From: Nonomuraea roseoviolacea subsp. carminata
GTDB taxonomy: Bacteria; Actinomycetota; Actinomycetes; Streptosporangiales; Streptosporangiaceae
Direction: 5' to 3'
NCBI RefSeq assembly: GCF_024172185.1
Contig: NZ_JAMZEC010000001.1
Span: 1,426,001-1,490,000, forward strand
Length of the DNA: 64,000 nucleotides
The position numbers and the translations under genes were made by a program. How positions within the stretch are numbered: the stretch's first letter is position 1; the number at the start of each line of letters is the position of its first letter. A model generated the notes under the pieces. It was not told the DNA's origin. It was given only the letters and a program-made list of their open reading frames with translations, and did no database searches. Below, piece by piece: positions 45,258-53,874 of the stretch.

Positions 45258-46787
45258 ATGCCGACGCCCTGCCTCCCCCTACGCACCTCCCCGCCGAACA
45301 CATCCGTCGCGGTCCCCGCTCCGGCGACCAGGACGCGGATCCTGCTCGTCCTCATAGCCCTGATCCCGTTGCTACCGGTGTCGCCGGCAGCGGCCGACCC
45401 TGCCGTGTGGCGCTGGCCCGTGGAGGGTCGGCCGAGGATCGTGCGTCCGTTCGCCCCGCCCCTCGAACGCTGGCTGGCCGGACATCGCGGCATCGACCTC
45501 GCCGCTTCACCCGCGACGCCGGTCCTCGCCGCCGGCGCGGGCACCGTGCGTTACGCCGGCCGGCTCGCGGGCCGAGGCGTGGTCTCGATCGAGCATCCCG
45601 GCGGCCTGCGCACCACGTACCTCCCGGTCACTCCCTCGGTACGGCGCGGCCAACAGGTCTCACCGGGAGACCGGCTCGGAACGCTGGAGGCCTTTGCGGG
45701 GCACTGCGCAGAGTCGTGTCTGCACTGGGGCCTCATACGACCACCGCGCTACCTGGATCCCCTTCTCCTGCTCGGACAGGCTCGCATCCGTCTGCTCCCG
45801 TACTGGGACCCGACACCGACAACGGACGAAGGGGAGCCACCGCGTGACGCTTTCCCCAGACCGGACGGACCATCGATTCCGTGGCCGACCAAAGCAGCCG
45901 ATGCTGCACCCGCAGCCCCGCTCATCACCACACCCGCCACGACCTGGTCACCATGGGCACCCACCAGACGCTCCGCAATAGACGAGCCGCGGAACATGGT
46001 CCCCCCGGAATATGCCGGCAGGACAAGCCCGCCCCCGACCACGAACTCCCACAGAGCGGCAGCATCCGTCCTGAGAACCACGAACACGAGCACCGCCTAC
46101 TACGCCCAGCCAGAAAGCCACGCTCAGGGCTACGACGGGGCCCCAGCCACTGACCTTCAGCCACAGGGCCACAATCGGCCCGCAGGCATCGATCCTCTGC
46201 AAGCCCACAGTGAGACGCATGACCACGATGCCGGGCGAGATCGCGATGAGGCATGGGCGCGCGAGCCGGAGCGGAGCCACAGTGAGAAGCGAGGCAGCGA
46301 TCCAAAACAGACACACAACGAAGAACAAGGCAGCGAACTGAAGCACATTCACGACGAAGAAGCGGCGCTAGGCACTGCCCCGGAACACGACCACGATGAG
46401 CAGCCTGGCGACGCCGCAACCAGACCGGGCACGACAACAAGCGACACCCCAACACCCCCACTCAGGCAACCAGAATTGCGCCTCACCACGCTGACGAGCC
46501 CGCCACACTGCGCGTCGCCACGCGCGACTCCCAAGACACCGAGTACGGCTTCCACCGTGTGGTCACTACGGTTCCCCCACGGCCGAGCCGCAGCCCCCGC
46601 CGCAGCCGCCCTGGGCACAGCCACGATCCTGGCCGGCCTTCTCCTGGTCATCCTGCTGCGCCACCACAAGCCACGGCGCCACCGGACAAGGCCGAGGCCG
46701 AAGTCCCGAACCGTACGGGGCGCACACCGAAAGCCCCCACGCTCACCAAGGAACCGCACCGAAAACCGACAGAGCACCAACCCTTAA
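45258..46787 (+). CDS. M23-type peptidase-domain protein with C-terminal membrane anchor
   Basis: 509 residues from ATG 45258. A signal-like segment (LLVLIALIPLLPVSPAAA near 39-56) leads to an M23/LysM-type peptidase domain (~60-175) with HRGIDLAASPATPVLAAGAG and CLHWGLI, the metal-site positions of lysostaphin-type peptidases. A long low-complexity linker follows, rich in His, Glu and Thr (HSEKRGSDPKQTHNEEQG), then a transmembrane helix (LGTATILAGLLLVILL near 450-466) and an Arg-rich cytosolic tail. It probably faces the cell wall. The frame is open upstream to 45003, so a longer protein is possible. Linker DNA is less GC-rich than its surroundings. Confidence 0.72.
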   Translation: MPTPCLPLRTSPPNTSVAVPAPATRTRILLVLIALIPLLPVSPAAADPAVWRWPVEGRPRIVRPFAPPLERWLAGHRGIDLAASPATPVLAAGAGTVRYAGRLAGRGVVSIEHPGGLRTTYLPVTPSVRRGQQVSPGDRLGTLEAFAGHCAESCLHWGLIRPPRYLDPLLLLGQARIRLLPYWDPTPTTDEGEPPRDAFPRPDGPSIPWPTKAADAAPAAPLITTPATTWSPWAPTRRSAIDEPRNMVPPEYAGRTSPPPTTNSHRAAASVLRTTNTSTAYYAQPESHAQGYDGAPATDLQPQGHNRPAGIDPLQAHSETHDHDAGRDRDEAWAREPERSHSEKRGSDPKQTHNEEQGSELKHIHDEEAALGTAPEHDHDEQPGDAATRPGTTTSDTPTPPLRQPELRLTTLTSPPHCASPRATPKTPSTASTVWSLRFPHGRAAAPAAAALGTATILAGLLLVILLRHHKPRRHRTRPRPKSRTVRGAHRKPPRSPRNRTENRQSTNP

Positions 46788-47007
46788 CCAGACGCGAGCC
46801 GGAAGGAGGCGAGCCCGAAGGGGAAGAATCTGCACGGTCTCCAACACCGAGCCCAGGGGCCAACACTGCACGCGAAGACCGAAATCGGTGAAGAAGCTCA
46901 AGCCTGAGCCGCGGCATAAGAACAGATGCGCCCGAGCAGAGTCACCGATATGACGTGACTCCAGAAAGCACGTCCAGGGGCTCAAGGCGATACACAACCG
47001 GAAGGGC

Positions 47008-47901
47008 TCAAGCCCGGGGATGAGCCTGCCGATACGCGGCACGCAGCCGATCGATCGAGACGTGAGTGTAGATCTGCGTGGTGTTGAGTGACGCGTGCCC
47101 GAGCAGCTCCTGAACGCTGCGCAGATCAGCGCCTCCCTCCAGCAGGTGGGTGGCCGCGCTGTGCCTGAGGCCGTGCGGGCTGAGGTCGGGCGAACCCTCC
47201 ACGGTCCGCAATCGCCCATGTACGGCTCGGCGCACGGTACCGGCGTCTATACGACCCCCTCGTACCCCCAGGAACAAGGCCGGCCCCGAGTGCGGACGGA
47301 TCCACAAGGGGCGACCGTGCACGCACCACCGATCCAGCGCCCGCAGCGCAGGACCGCCGAAAGGCACCGAACGCTCCTTCCGCCCCTTCCCGAGCACGCG
47401 GATGACGTTACGGTCGCGGTCCACGTCGTCCACGTCCAACGCGCACAGCTCGCTCACCCGTATGCCGGTCGCGTACAGCAGCTCCAGCATCGCCTGATCT
47501 CGGAGCTCCTTGGGCTCGCCCGTCATGGGCAGGTCGAGGGCGGCCCTCGCCTGGTCCTGGTCGAGTACGGCCGGCAAGGTGCGCGGCGCCTTGGCGCTGC
47601 CCAGCAACAGGCCCGGGTCATCCGGCAACCAGCCGCGGCGATGACAGTAGGCCGTGAACGTGCGGGCACATGCGGTGCGCCGTGCGAGCGTCGCGCGCGC
47701 CTTCCCCTCCGCATGCTGCTCGGCCAGCCACTCTCGCAGCGAAGCGATGTCGAGCCGATCCAACCGGCCGTCCAGATGCGCCATCAGTGAAGCGAGATCG
47801 GACAGGTAAGCCCTGACCGTATGAGGCGAGAGGTCCCGCTCAAGGCGCAGGTATCTCTCGAACTCATGGACCACCTCTTCCAGGTCCGCTGCCTGACTCA
47901 C
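47008..47901 (-). CDS. xerC: Tyrosine recombinase XerC
   Basis: 297 residues, XerC/XerD length. The N-terminal SAM-like core-binding domain is at ~8-95 ([23 protein letters not shown]). Catalytic residues appear as [11 protein letters not shown] (Arg), [11 protein letters not shown] (Lys), [17 protein letters not shown] (His-x-x-Arg) and [15 protein letters not shown] (His and Tyr). GTG start. Located downstream of dprA, convergent with the M23 gene. It most likely resolves chromosome dimers, though a partner XerD is not in the window. Confidence 0.93.
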   Translation of the reverse strand: MSQAADLEEVVHEFERYLRLERDLSPHTVRAYLSDLASLMAHLDGRLDRLDIASLREWLAEQHAEGKARATLARRTACARTFTAYCHRRGWLPDDPGLLLGSAKAPRTLPAVLDQDQARAALDLPMTGEPKELRDQAMLELLYATGIRVSELCALDVDDVDRDRNVIRVLGKGRKERSVPFGGPALRALDRWCVHGRPLWIRPHSGPALFLGVRGGRIDAGTVRRAVHGRLRTVEGSPDLSPHGLRHSAATHLLEGGADLRSVQELLGHASLNTTQIYTHVSIDRLRAAYRQAHPRA

Positions 47902-48124
47902 TTCACCCCTTCGTGCCGCATCCGTCGCATCGACCGCTTAAGTACCCATCATCGCCCGCTGCTGCCCGCATTGAGGCACTACTCACTCACCAGGCAGCCG
48001 CAGACCTCCGCCTCAAAAGAGGTGTCGCCGGTATTGGGCATTTGGCAGTACCGATTCAGGTCCGGTGAGGCGCAAGCTGCAAGGCACTACCGGGAGGAGG
48101 GGCAGGCGGCGATGAGGCGCTGAG

Positions 48125-48455
48125 GCCGGTACAGCCGGTGAGGGCCAGTACCGCCAGTGAGAGCCGGTGAGGGGGTACCGCCGGTGAGGGTCGGCACCGC
48201 CGGTGAGGGCTGGTACCCCCGGTGAGGGGCGGTGCCGCCGGTGAGGGGCGGTGCCGCCGGTGAGCGGCGGTGCCGCCGGTGAGCGGCGGTGCCGCCGGTG
48301 AGGGGCGGTGCCGCCGGTGAGCGGCGGTGCCGCCGGTGAGCGGCGGTGCCGCCGGTGAGGGGCGGTGCCGCCGGTGAGCGGCGGTGCCGCCGGTGAGGGC
48401 TGGTACCGCCGGTGAGCAGCGGTGCCGCCGGTGAGGTCCGGTGCCGCCGGTGCCG
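48125..48455. repeat. 19-bp minisatellite downstream of dprA
   Basis: Tandem units GGTGCCGCCGGTGAGCGGC, alternating with a GGGGC-ended version, repeat about 10 times in the core (48226-48420) with degenerate copies at both ends. At 19 bp the array cannot be coding in one frame. Confidence 0.85.
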
Positions 48456-48494
48456 GCCGTGCGGTCGCGATGCGCCATCCGCGCTCGCCGAATC

Positions 48495-48610
48495 GTGGAG
48501 AAGGCGACCACGATGGCGCCGGTGAGTGTCCCGGTCACGGCGAGCACTCCTACCTTCCACCAGAGCGGGTCGCCCAGCAGGCCGACGACCAGGATCTCCA
48601 GCGGGAAGAA
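48495..48610 (-). pseudogene. Inverted fragment of the MFS transporter gene
   Basis: 116 bp identical to 44616-44731 except for three substitutions (97%), in opposite orientation, corresponding to residues ~304-342 of the MFS protein (LEILVVGLLG...). It has no start, stop or promoter of its own and is flanked by unrelated sequence on both sides. It appears to be a copied piece rather than a shared domain. Confidence 0.85.
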
Positions 48611-48689
48611 AATGCACTTGCACGGTCCCCCCAAGAGCGGCTCCCAGCAGCTCCCGAGAACACCTCCGCACACCTCCACGAGCGAAAGG

Positions 48690-50483
48690 TCACTGACCTG
48701 ACGGCTCAACACGTGCTTCCGTCTCCGGTGGTTCGATGAAGGCGTCTGCGCCTGAGGAGTCAACGGGGTCAGGGAGCACGGCGTCCGATTTGCGGTATGA
48801 AGCGGAGGCTGGGCGGCGGAGGCGCCAGCCTTTCTCCACGCGTTCGACGTAACCTGCGGCTGCGAGGCCGCCCAGGGCGCTCAGTGTCGCGTCCAGGGAC
48901 ACGCCGGCGGACAGCGCGATGGAGGCGGGGCCGGTCCCTCCTCTGGATGGGACGGCGTCCAGGACCTTGCGGGTCACCTCGTTCAGGGCGTCGCGCGGAA
49001 CGGCCGGGCCTCGGGCACAGGGGGCGAGGTCACCGCCGATCGTGCCCACCAGCTCGATCACCTCCTCGGGTGTGGTGACGCAGGTCGCCTTGCGTTCGCG
49101 GAGGAGGCGGTGGCAGCCGGCGGACATCATGGAGGTGACCGGTCCTGGCACGGCGGCGAGGTGGCGGTTCAGGGCGAGAGCGTGGGCTGCGGTGTTGAGG
49201 GCCCCGCTGCGTAGCGCCGCCTCCACGACCACGGTGCCTCGGGACAGCGCGGCGATCAGGCGGTTGCGGATCAGGAACCGGGCGCGTGTCGGGTGCACGC
49301 CGGGCGGGCACTCACTGACGATCACGCCCTGCTCTCGGGCAGCGGCGAACAGCTCGTGATGCCCGCGCGGGTACGAGACGTCGACGCCGCAGGCCAGGAC
49401 CACGACCGTTGGCGTGTCCGATGCCAGCGCCCCTCGATGCGCCGCGCCGTCCACGCCGTAGGCACCGCCGGAGACCACGGTCCAGCCATCCTCTCCGAGG
49501 CCGAGCCCGAACTCCGCGGCCACGTGCAGCCCGTACGGAGTGGCCGAGCGGGCACCGACGATGGCCACAGACCGCAGGCACGAGAATCTGAGGTCCGCCG
49601 AGCCGTGCAGCCACAGACCGAGCGGCCGGGCGGCGCCGAGCTGGTCGAGCTGCGTGGGCCATTCCGGGCTGCCGGGCACGATCAGCCGGGCCCCGAGCCG
49701 CTCACCGGTCGACAGGTCGGCAGCCGGATCCGCCGCCATCAGGCGGGCATGCCAGATGCCCAGGCGCTGGTCGAGCTTCGCGGGGAGGTGGGTGGAGCTC
49801 TGTGTCTGGGCGTGGCTCTGGGCGTGGGTCTGGGCGTGGTGGTCGTGGGTCTGGGCGTGGCTCTGGGCGTGGGTCTGGGCGTGGTGGTCGTGGGTCTGGG
49901 CGTGGCCGTGGCTCTGGGCGTGGCCGTGGCTGTGGGTCTGGGCGTGGCTGTGGGTCTGGAGGTGGCTCTGGGCCAGCATGTGGGCGTGGCTCTGGGCGTT
50001 GCCGTGGCTCTGGGCCTGGGCGTGGCTCTGGGCCTGGGCGTGGCTCTGGGTCTGGGCGTGGCTCTGGGTCTGGGCGTGGCTCTGGGCCAGGATGTGGGCA
50101 TGGCTCTGGGCGTGCGCATGACTCTGGGGTCGGGTCTGGGCCAGAGCTTGGGCTTGGGCCTGAGTCTGAGCTGGATCTTGAGCCCGCGTTTGGGCCTGGA
50201 CTTGGAGCTGAATCTGAGCCTGGGCCCGGGCTTCCATTCGAGCTAGGGCCTGCGTTTGGGCTTCCGCTCTGGCTTGGGCTTGAACTTGATCCTGGGCCGG
50301 ATCTTGAGCCTGGGCATGGGCTTGGGTCTCTTGCGCAACGAAGGCACGTGGAAGTTTTCGTTCGCGGATCAACCGGACGGCTTCGGGCGCGCCGCAATGG
50401 GCCACGAGGCGGCCCATCATCGCGTCGCCCGCATCGGCGGCACGCATGAGCGCGGCCCTGGCCAAAAGTTCAGCGCTGTTCAT
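48690..50483 (-). CDS. dprA: DNA-processing protein DprA with a repeat-rich insertion
   Basis: 597 residues from ATG 50483. An N-terminal ~50-residue SAM-like region (SAELLARAALMRAADAGD) is followed by a ~180-residue low-complexity insertion (49794-50330) of AQSHAQTQSHAQ-type and HDHH-containing repeats. Then comes the Rossmann-like DprA core (SVAIVGARSATPYGL, VVSGGAYGVDGAAHRGAL, LIRNRLIAALSRGTVVVEA) and a C-terminal winged helix. DprA loads RecA on incoming ssDNA. The insertion roughly adds half the usual length. ATG 50660 gives a charged extension and is less like the family start. Confidence 0.88.
   Translation of the reverse strand: MNSAELLARAALMRAADAGDAMMGRLVAHCGAPEAVRLIRERKLPRAFVAQETQAHAQAQDPAQDQVQAQARAEAQTQALARMEARAQAQIQLQVQAQTRAQDPAQTQAQAQALAQTRPQSHAHAQSHAHILAQSHAQTQSHAQTQSHAQAQSHAQAQSHGNAQSHAHMLAQSHLQTHSHAQTHSHGHAQSHGHAQTHDHHAQTHAQSHAQTHDHHAQTHAQSHAQTQSSTHLPAKLDQRLGIWHARLMAADPAADLSTGERLGARLIVPGSPEWPTQLDQLGAARPLGLWLHGSADLRFSCLRSVAIVGARSATPYGLHVAAEFGLGLGEDGWTVVSGGAYGVDGAAHRGALASDTPTVVVLACGVDVSYPRGHHELFAAAREQGVIVSECPPGVHPTRARFLIRNRLIAALSRGTVVVEAALRSGALNTAAHALALNRHLAAVPGPVTSMMSAGCHRLLRERKATCVTTPEEVIELVGTIGGDLAPCARGPAVPRDALNEVTRKVLDAVPSRGGTGPASIALSAGVSLDATLSALGGLAAAGYVERVEKGWRLRRPASASYRKSDAVLPDPVDSSGADAFIEPPETEARVEPSGQ
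49794..50330 (-). repeat. In-frame minisatellite inside dprA
   Basis: Tandem 18-bp units (GTGGCTCTGGGCGTGGGT-like, six codons) and larger 42-48-bp repeats that include an HDHH cluster. All changes keep frame, giving Gln/His/Ala/Ser-rich protein. The outermost parts (50130-50330) are more degenerate and Gln/Ala-rich. Confidence 0.85.
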
Positions 50484-50679
50484 GGTCGTGGGTGTCTTCC
50501 GGTCCCGGTCTGGTTCTTTCTTGTCATCTGTTGGCAGCCTTGCTTCTGTTGTCGTCGTCTGCCGGCCGCGGCCTTCCTCATCTCTTGCGCCTCTGCTGTC
50601 CCCCGCTGGGTTGTCTGCGGTTCGTCTTCCGTCGGGCGGGCTCCGCATGATGAGGGACATCTCGGAGCCGGGGCGTTGA

Positions 50680-52215
50680 TCATGAGTTCAGTCCCATCCA
50701 GAGGGCCAGGGCCGTGCCCGTTTCGTCTGGGCCCGGCTTGGGTTTGCCGGCGAGGTCGGCGAGGGTCCAGGCGACCCGGACGACGCGGTCGAGGCCCCGG
50801 GCGCTGAGCGTGCCGGAGTCGAGGCAGGACGAGACCTGCTTCATCGCCTCATCACTGGGGCGGTAGTCGGCGTGCAGGGCTGAGGAGGGGATATCGGCGT
50901 TCGTGCGCCACGGGGTGCCGGACAGGCGTTCGGCCGCGCGCTCGCGGGCGGCGAGGACGCGGGCCGCCACCGTCTTGCTCGACTCGACGAACTGGCGGTC
51001 GGCCATCAGCTCGCGCCGCGACGAACGCGCCACGGTGACCTTCATGTCGATGCGGTCGATGAGCGGGCCGGACAGGCGGCCGAGGTAGCGGCGTCTGACC
51101 GTGGGTGTGCAGGTGCAGCTGTCGCTCTTGTCCTGGGGCTGGGCGCAGGGGCAGGGGTTGGCGGCCATGACGAGGATGAACCGCGCCGGGAACGTGACCG
51201 CGCCCGCCGACCGGGACACCGTCACCTGGCCTGATTCCAGGGGCTGGCGCAGCGCGTCGAGCACGTGACGCGGGAATTCGGGAGCTTCGTCCATGAACAG
51301 CACCCCTCGGTGGGCCAGGGAGACAGCTCCGGGGCGCACGATGGCGCTGCCGCCGCCCACGATCGCGGCGGAGGTGGCCGTGTGGTGCGGGCTCACGAAC
51401 GGCGGCCTGCTGATCATGGGACTGTTGGGCGGCAGCACGCCGGCGACGGAATGGATGGCCGTCACCTCCAGCGCGTGGTCGAGCTCCAGATCCGGCAGGA
51501 GCGTCGGCAGGCGTTCGGCCAGCAGGGTCTTGCCTGTGCCCGGCGGGCCGAGCATCCAGAGGTTGTGGCCTCCGGCCGCGCAGACCTCCAGCGCCCGGCG
51601 GGCGACAGGCTGGCCGACCACGTCCGACAGATCCACGGCGGGGACGATCGTGGGCAGCACATGGTCCTTCGGGTCGAACGGCAGAGGCTCGGGCGGGTCG
51701 TCGCCCTTGCGCAGCCATTCCACGAGCTGCCGCAGGTCGGACACGGGCGTGATCCGAACGTCGGGCACCAGGGCGGCCTCCGCCGAGTTCGCCGCGGGGA
51801 TCACGACGGTGACCTCGCCGTGCTTGGCGGCACCCAGAACGGACGGCAGCACCCCGCGCACGGGCCTGAGCCGTCCGTCGAGGCCCAGCTCGCCGAGGAA
51901 GAACGGCTCGGCGATGCGCTCGGCCGGGATCACCCCCGCGGCACCGAGGATCGCGACGGCGATCGCCAGGTCGAACTGGCTCCCCCGCTTCGGAAGGCTG
52001 GCCGGGAACAGGCTCACGGTGATGCGCGCGTCCGGCCACGGGTAATGGCTGTTGACCATGGCGGAACGGACGCGGTCCCGGGCCTCGCTCAGCGCCGTGT
52101 CGGGCAGGCCGATGAGATGGATCCCGGCCAGGCCGTTGCCCACGTCGGCCTCCACCTCGACGCTGCGGCCGGTCACACCGACCAGCGCCACGCTGCGGGT
52201 ACGTGCCACTGCCAT
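50680..52215 (-). CDS. YifB/ComM-family Mg-chelatase-like AAA+ ATPase
   Basis: 511 residues. An N-terminal ribosomal S5-like fold (VEVEADVGNGLAGIHLIGLPDTA) precedes the AAA+ core with Walker A GPPGTGKTLLAERLP near 221-235, Walker B GVLFMDEAPEF, and a four-Cys region ANPCPCAQPQDKSDSCTC (candidate zinc site). ComM-type proteins help branch migration in natural transformation. The start codon abuts the yraN stop (TAGATG). Forms a unit with yraN and dprA. Confidence 0.92.
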   Translation of the reverse strand: MAVARTRSVALVGVTGRSVEVEADVGNGLAGIHLIGLPDTALSEARDRVRSAMVNSHYPWPDARITVSLFPASLPKRGSQFDLAIAVAILGAAGVIPAERIAEPFFLGELGLDGRLRPVRGVLPSVLGAAKHGEVTVVIPAANSAEAALVPDVRITPVSDLRQLVEWLRKGDDPPEPLPFDPKDHVLPTIVPAVDLSDVVGQPVARRALEVCAAGGHNLWMLGPPGTGKTLLAERLPTLLPDLELDHALEVTAIHSVAGVLPPNSPMISRPPFVSPHHTATSAAIVGGGSAIVRPGAVSLAHRGVLFMDEAPEFPRHVLDALRQPLESGQVTVSRSAGAVTFPARFILVMAANPCPCAQPQDKSDSCTCTPTVRRRYLGRLSGPLIDRIDMKVTVARSSRRELMADRQFVESSKTVAARVLAARERAAERLSGTPWRTNADIPSSALHADYRPSDEAMKQVSSCLDSGTLSARGLDRVVRVAWTLADLAGKPKPGPDETGTALALWMGLNS

Positions 52216-52857
52216 CTAGATCGCCCCCCGGACATGGCGAAGGGAGTAGTCGCCGGCGAAGCGCTCCAGCGCGATCACGTCGACCCGTACCGTCTGGAAC
52301 GTGCGCGGCTGGGTGGTCAGCCACTGGGCGGCCAGCATGCGCAGCCGGCTCAGCTTAGCCGGGCGTACGGACTCCAGAGCGGTGCCGTGGGAGCGGCTCG
52401 ATCGGGTCTTGACCTCGACCACCACCAGGGCGGGACCGTCCTCGGCGATGATGTCGATCTCGCCGTGGCGGCAGCGCCAGTTGCGGTCGAGGATCTTCAT
52501 GCCCTCGGATGTGAGGTAGTCGACGGCTAGTTGCTCGCCGTGGCGGGCGAGTTGCTGCTTCACGGACCCGTGCCCGTGGCCGTGCCCGTGCTCCTGACCG
52601 TTCCCGTGCTCGCGACCATGACCGTGACCGTGTGTTGCCGCGTCGTGGCTCGCGGGGGCGTGCGTCGTGGTTGCGGGCTTCGCGGGGACGTTGTCGGTTG
52701 CAGGGGTTTGCCGGGGCAGCCTCTTCTGCGTCGCTGGCTCATATTGCGCCGGTCCGCCCTGTCGGGTGGGTCGCCCAGGCTCGTGGTCGTCGCGCTTCTG
52801 CCTTGCAAGGGATCGGGTCCCGGGGTTTCGTTTTCCGGGCTCGTTCATCGTGGCCAT
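52216..52857 (-). CDS. YraN family (UPF0102) putative endonuclease with His-rich N-terminus
   Basis: 213 residues. The C-terminal ~110 form the YraN nuclease-like fold with active-site-type residues in HGEIDIIAEDGPALVVVEVKTRSS (Glu, Asp, Glu, Lys near 132-150). The first ~100 residues are an unusual low-complexity region ending in HGHGHGREHGNGQEHGHGHGHG-like repeats (residues 76-97, split here). The ATG at 52857 has GGAGG about 9 bases upstream, so the extension is likely translated. A metal-binding role for the His repeats is speculation. Confidence 0.85.
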   Translation of the reverse strand: MATMNEPGKRNPGTRSLARQKRDDHEPGRPTRQGGPAQYEPATQKRLPRQTPATDNVPAKPATTTHAPASHDAATHGHGHGREHGNGQEHGHGHGHGSVKQQLARHGEQLAVDYLTSEGMKILDRNWRCRHGEIDIIAEDGPALVVVEVKTRSSRSHGTALESVRPAKLSRLRMLAAQWLTTQPRTFQTVRVDVIALERFAGDYSLRHVRGAI

Positions 52858-53511
52858 GTGGCAGCACCTCCGGGCACCGACTTTCGTGGATGCGGAGGGT
52901 CGCTTTCGGGGCCGAACGGGGTTCTGGGGATGAGGAGGGCTTGAGGGTGGGCGACTGTGGATGACGAGGGTGCAAGGGTCACCGCCGCTCGCTCTGCTTG
53001 GCGATGCTGAACTGCCGCGGGCCTACCGCGTCCGTCCGCGCCTTACCGCGCTGTGCGCGCCTCGCTGCGCATGTCCGGGCGTCTGCCAGCGTTCTGGGCG
53101 CTGCAAGCGGGCGGGCGCTGCAAAAGTGCGGACGTGGGCTCTCCCAGCGTGCGGAGTGCTCCCAGCGCGCGTCGCGCCTCGTCGGGCTGCTTGCATGTGT
53201 GTTCCCGACTTGTGCGCACGCGCCTCACCGGGCTGCTTGCGCGTGTGTTCCCGACTTGTGCGCGGGCCTTCCTGGCACGCGCCATCGTCGCCGCCTCGCA
53301 GTCCCGGGTACGCGCCCCACCACCCCCGTACGACCACAGGCCACGGCGACCACAAGTCGACCGACGCCACCGGCAGACCACCGCCACGCCCCACACAAGC
53401 AAACTCCGCGCCCCACCAAATGCCGAAAGGGGCGCCCCGGCAAGGACGCCCCCGAGGTCGCCGGCCGCCGCCCCTCCCCCGGCCCGCAGGAGCAGCGTGC
53501 CGGTCGGCCGG
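52858..53511. other. Intergenic region without a supported gene
   Basis: 654 bases between yraN and the DUF2469 gene. It holds a 45-base direct repeat (53173-53217 and 53219-53263, period 46) rich in GTGTTCCCGACTTGTGCG-like sequence. Open frames on both strands have Arg/Ala/Pro-rich content and no family features. Confidence 0.55.
53173..53263. repeat. 45-bp direct repeat
   Basis: Two copies of about 45 bases (53173-53217 and 53219-53263) differ at only a few positions. They lie in otherwise non-coding DNA upstream of yraN and downstream of the DUF2469 gene. Confidence 0.7.
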
Positions 53512-53835
53512 TCAGCCGGAGAAGCCCTCCTTCGGCATCTCCAGGTCGGCCTTGGCGAGTTCCTCGACGTTGACGTCCTTGAACGTGACCACGCGGACGT
53601 TCTTCACGAACCGCGCGGGCCGGTACATGTCCCACACCCACGCGTCTTGCATCTTCACATCGAAGAAGACGTCCCCGTTCTCCGCCGTGCGGACGTCCAG
53701 GTCGACCGAGTTGGTCAGGTAGAAGCGCCGCTCCGTCTCCACGACGTAGGTGAACAATCCGACGACATCGCGGTATTCGCGGTAAAGCTGCAGCTCCATC
53801 TCGGTTTCGTACTTCTCGAGATCTTCTGCGCTCAT
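53512..53835 (-). CDS. DUF2469-domain protein
   Basis: 107-residue protein found next to rnhB in most actinobacteria. It starts MSAEDLEKYETEMELQLYRE and has VFFDVKMQDAWVWDMYRPARFV near 57-77; charged, no membrane segment. Function unknown; constant pairing with rnhB suggests a nucleic-acid-related role. Separated from rnhB by 39 bases. Confidence 0.9.
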   Translation of the reverse strand: MSAEDLEKYETEMELQLYREYRDVVGLFTYVVETERRFYLTNSVDLDVRTAENGDVFFDVKMQDAWVWDMYRPARFVKNVRVVTFKDVNVEELAKADLEMPKEGFSG

Positions 53836-53874
53836 CGCGGTCCTCCTGTCGTACCGGTCCCCCGGCGTGCCCTG

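Larger units (their letters stand above)
47902..48689. other. Non-coding spacer between xerC and dprA
   Basis: 788 bases with no supported gene. It contains the 19-bp minisatellite (48125-48455) and the inverted 116-bp MFS fragment (48495-48610). The first ~200 bases show nothing recognisable. Frames on the minus strand that join the repeat and the MFS piece are artefacts of the array. Confidence 0.7.

Noticed and set aside
47008..47901. XerC-type gene as the integrase of a mobile element
   Set aside because: Length and motifs fit the chromosomal XerC, the location beside dprA is conserved-type, and no att repeats or phage genes were found.
48125..48455. Possible CRISPR array at the 19-bp repeats
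   Set aside because: Uniform tandem units with no spacers and no cas genes.
48056..48763. Frame encoding an MFS-like segment followed by HRRHRRSPAAPP repeats
   Set aside because: It is the inverted MFS fragment joined to the 19-bp minisatellite; no start signal, and it overlaps the dprA end.
52961..53722. Plus-strand frames between yraN and the DUF2469 gene
   Set aside because: Composition is Arg/Pro-rich without domains, and they extend antisense into the DUF2469 gene.
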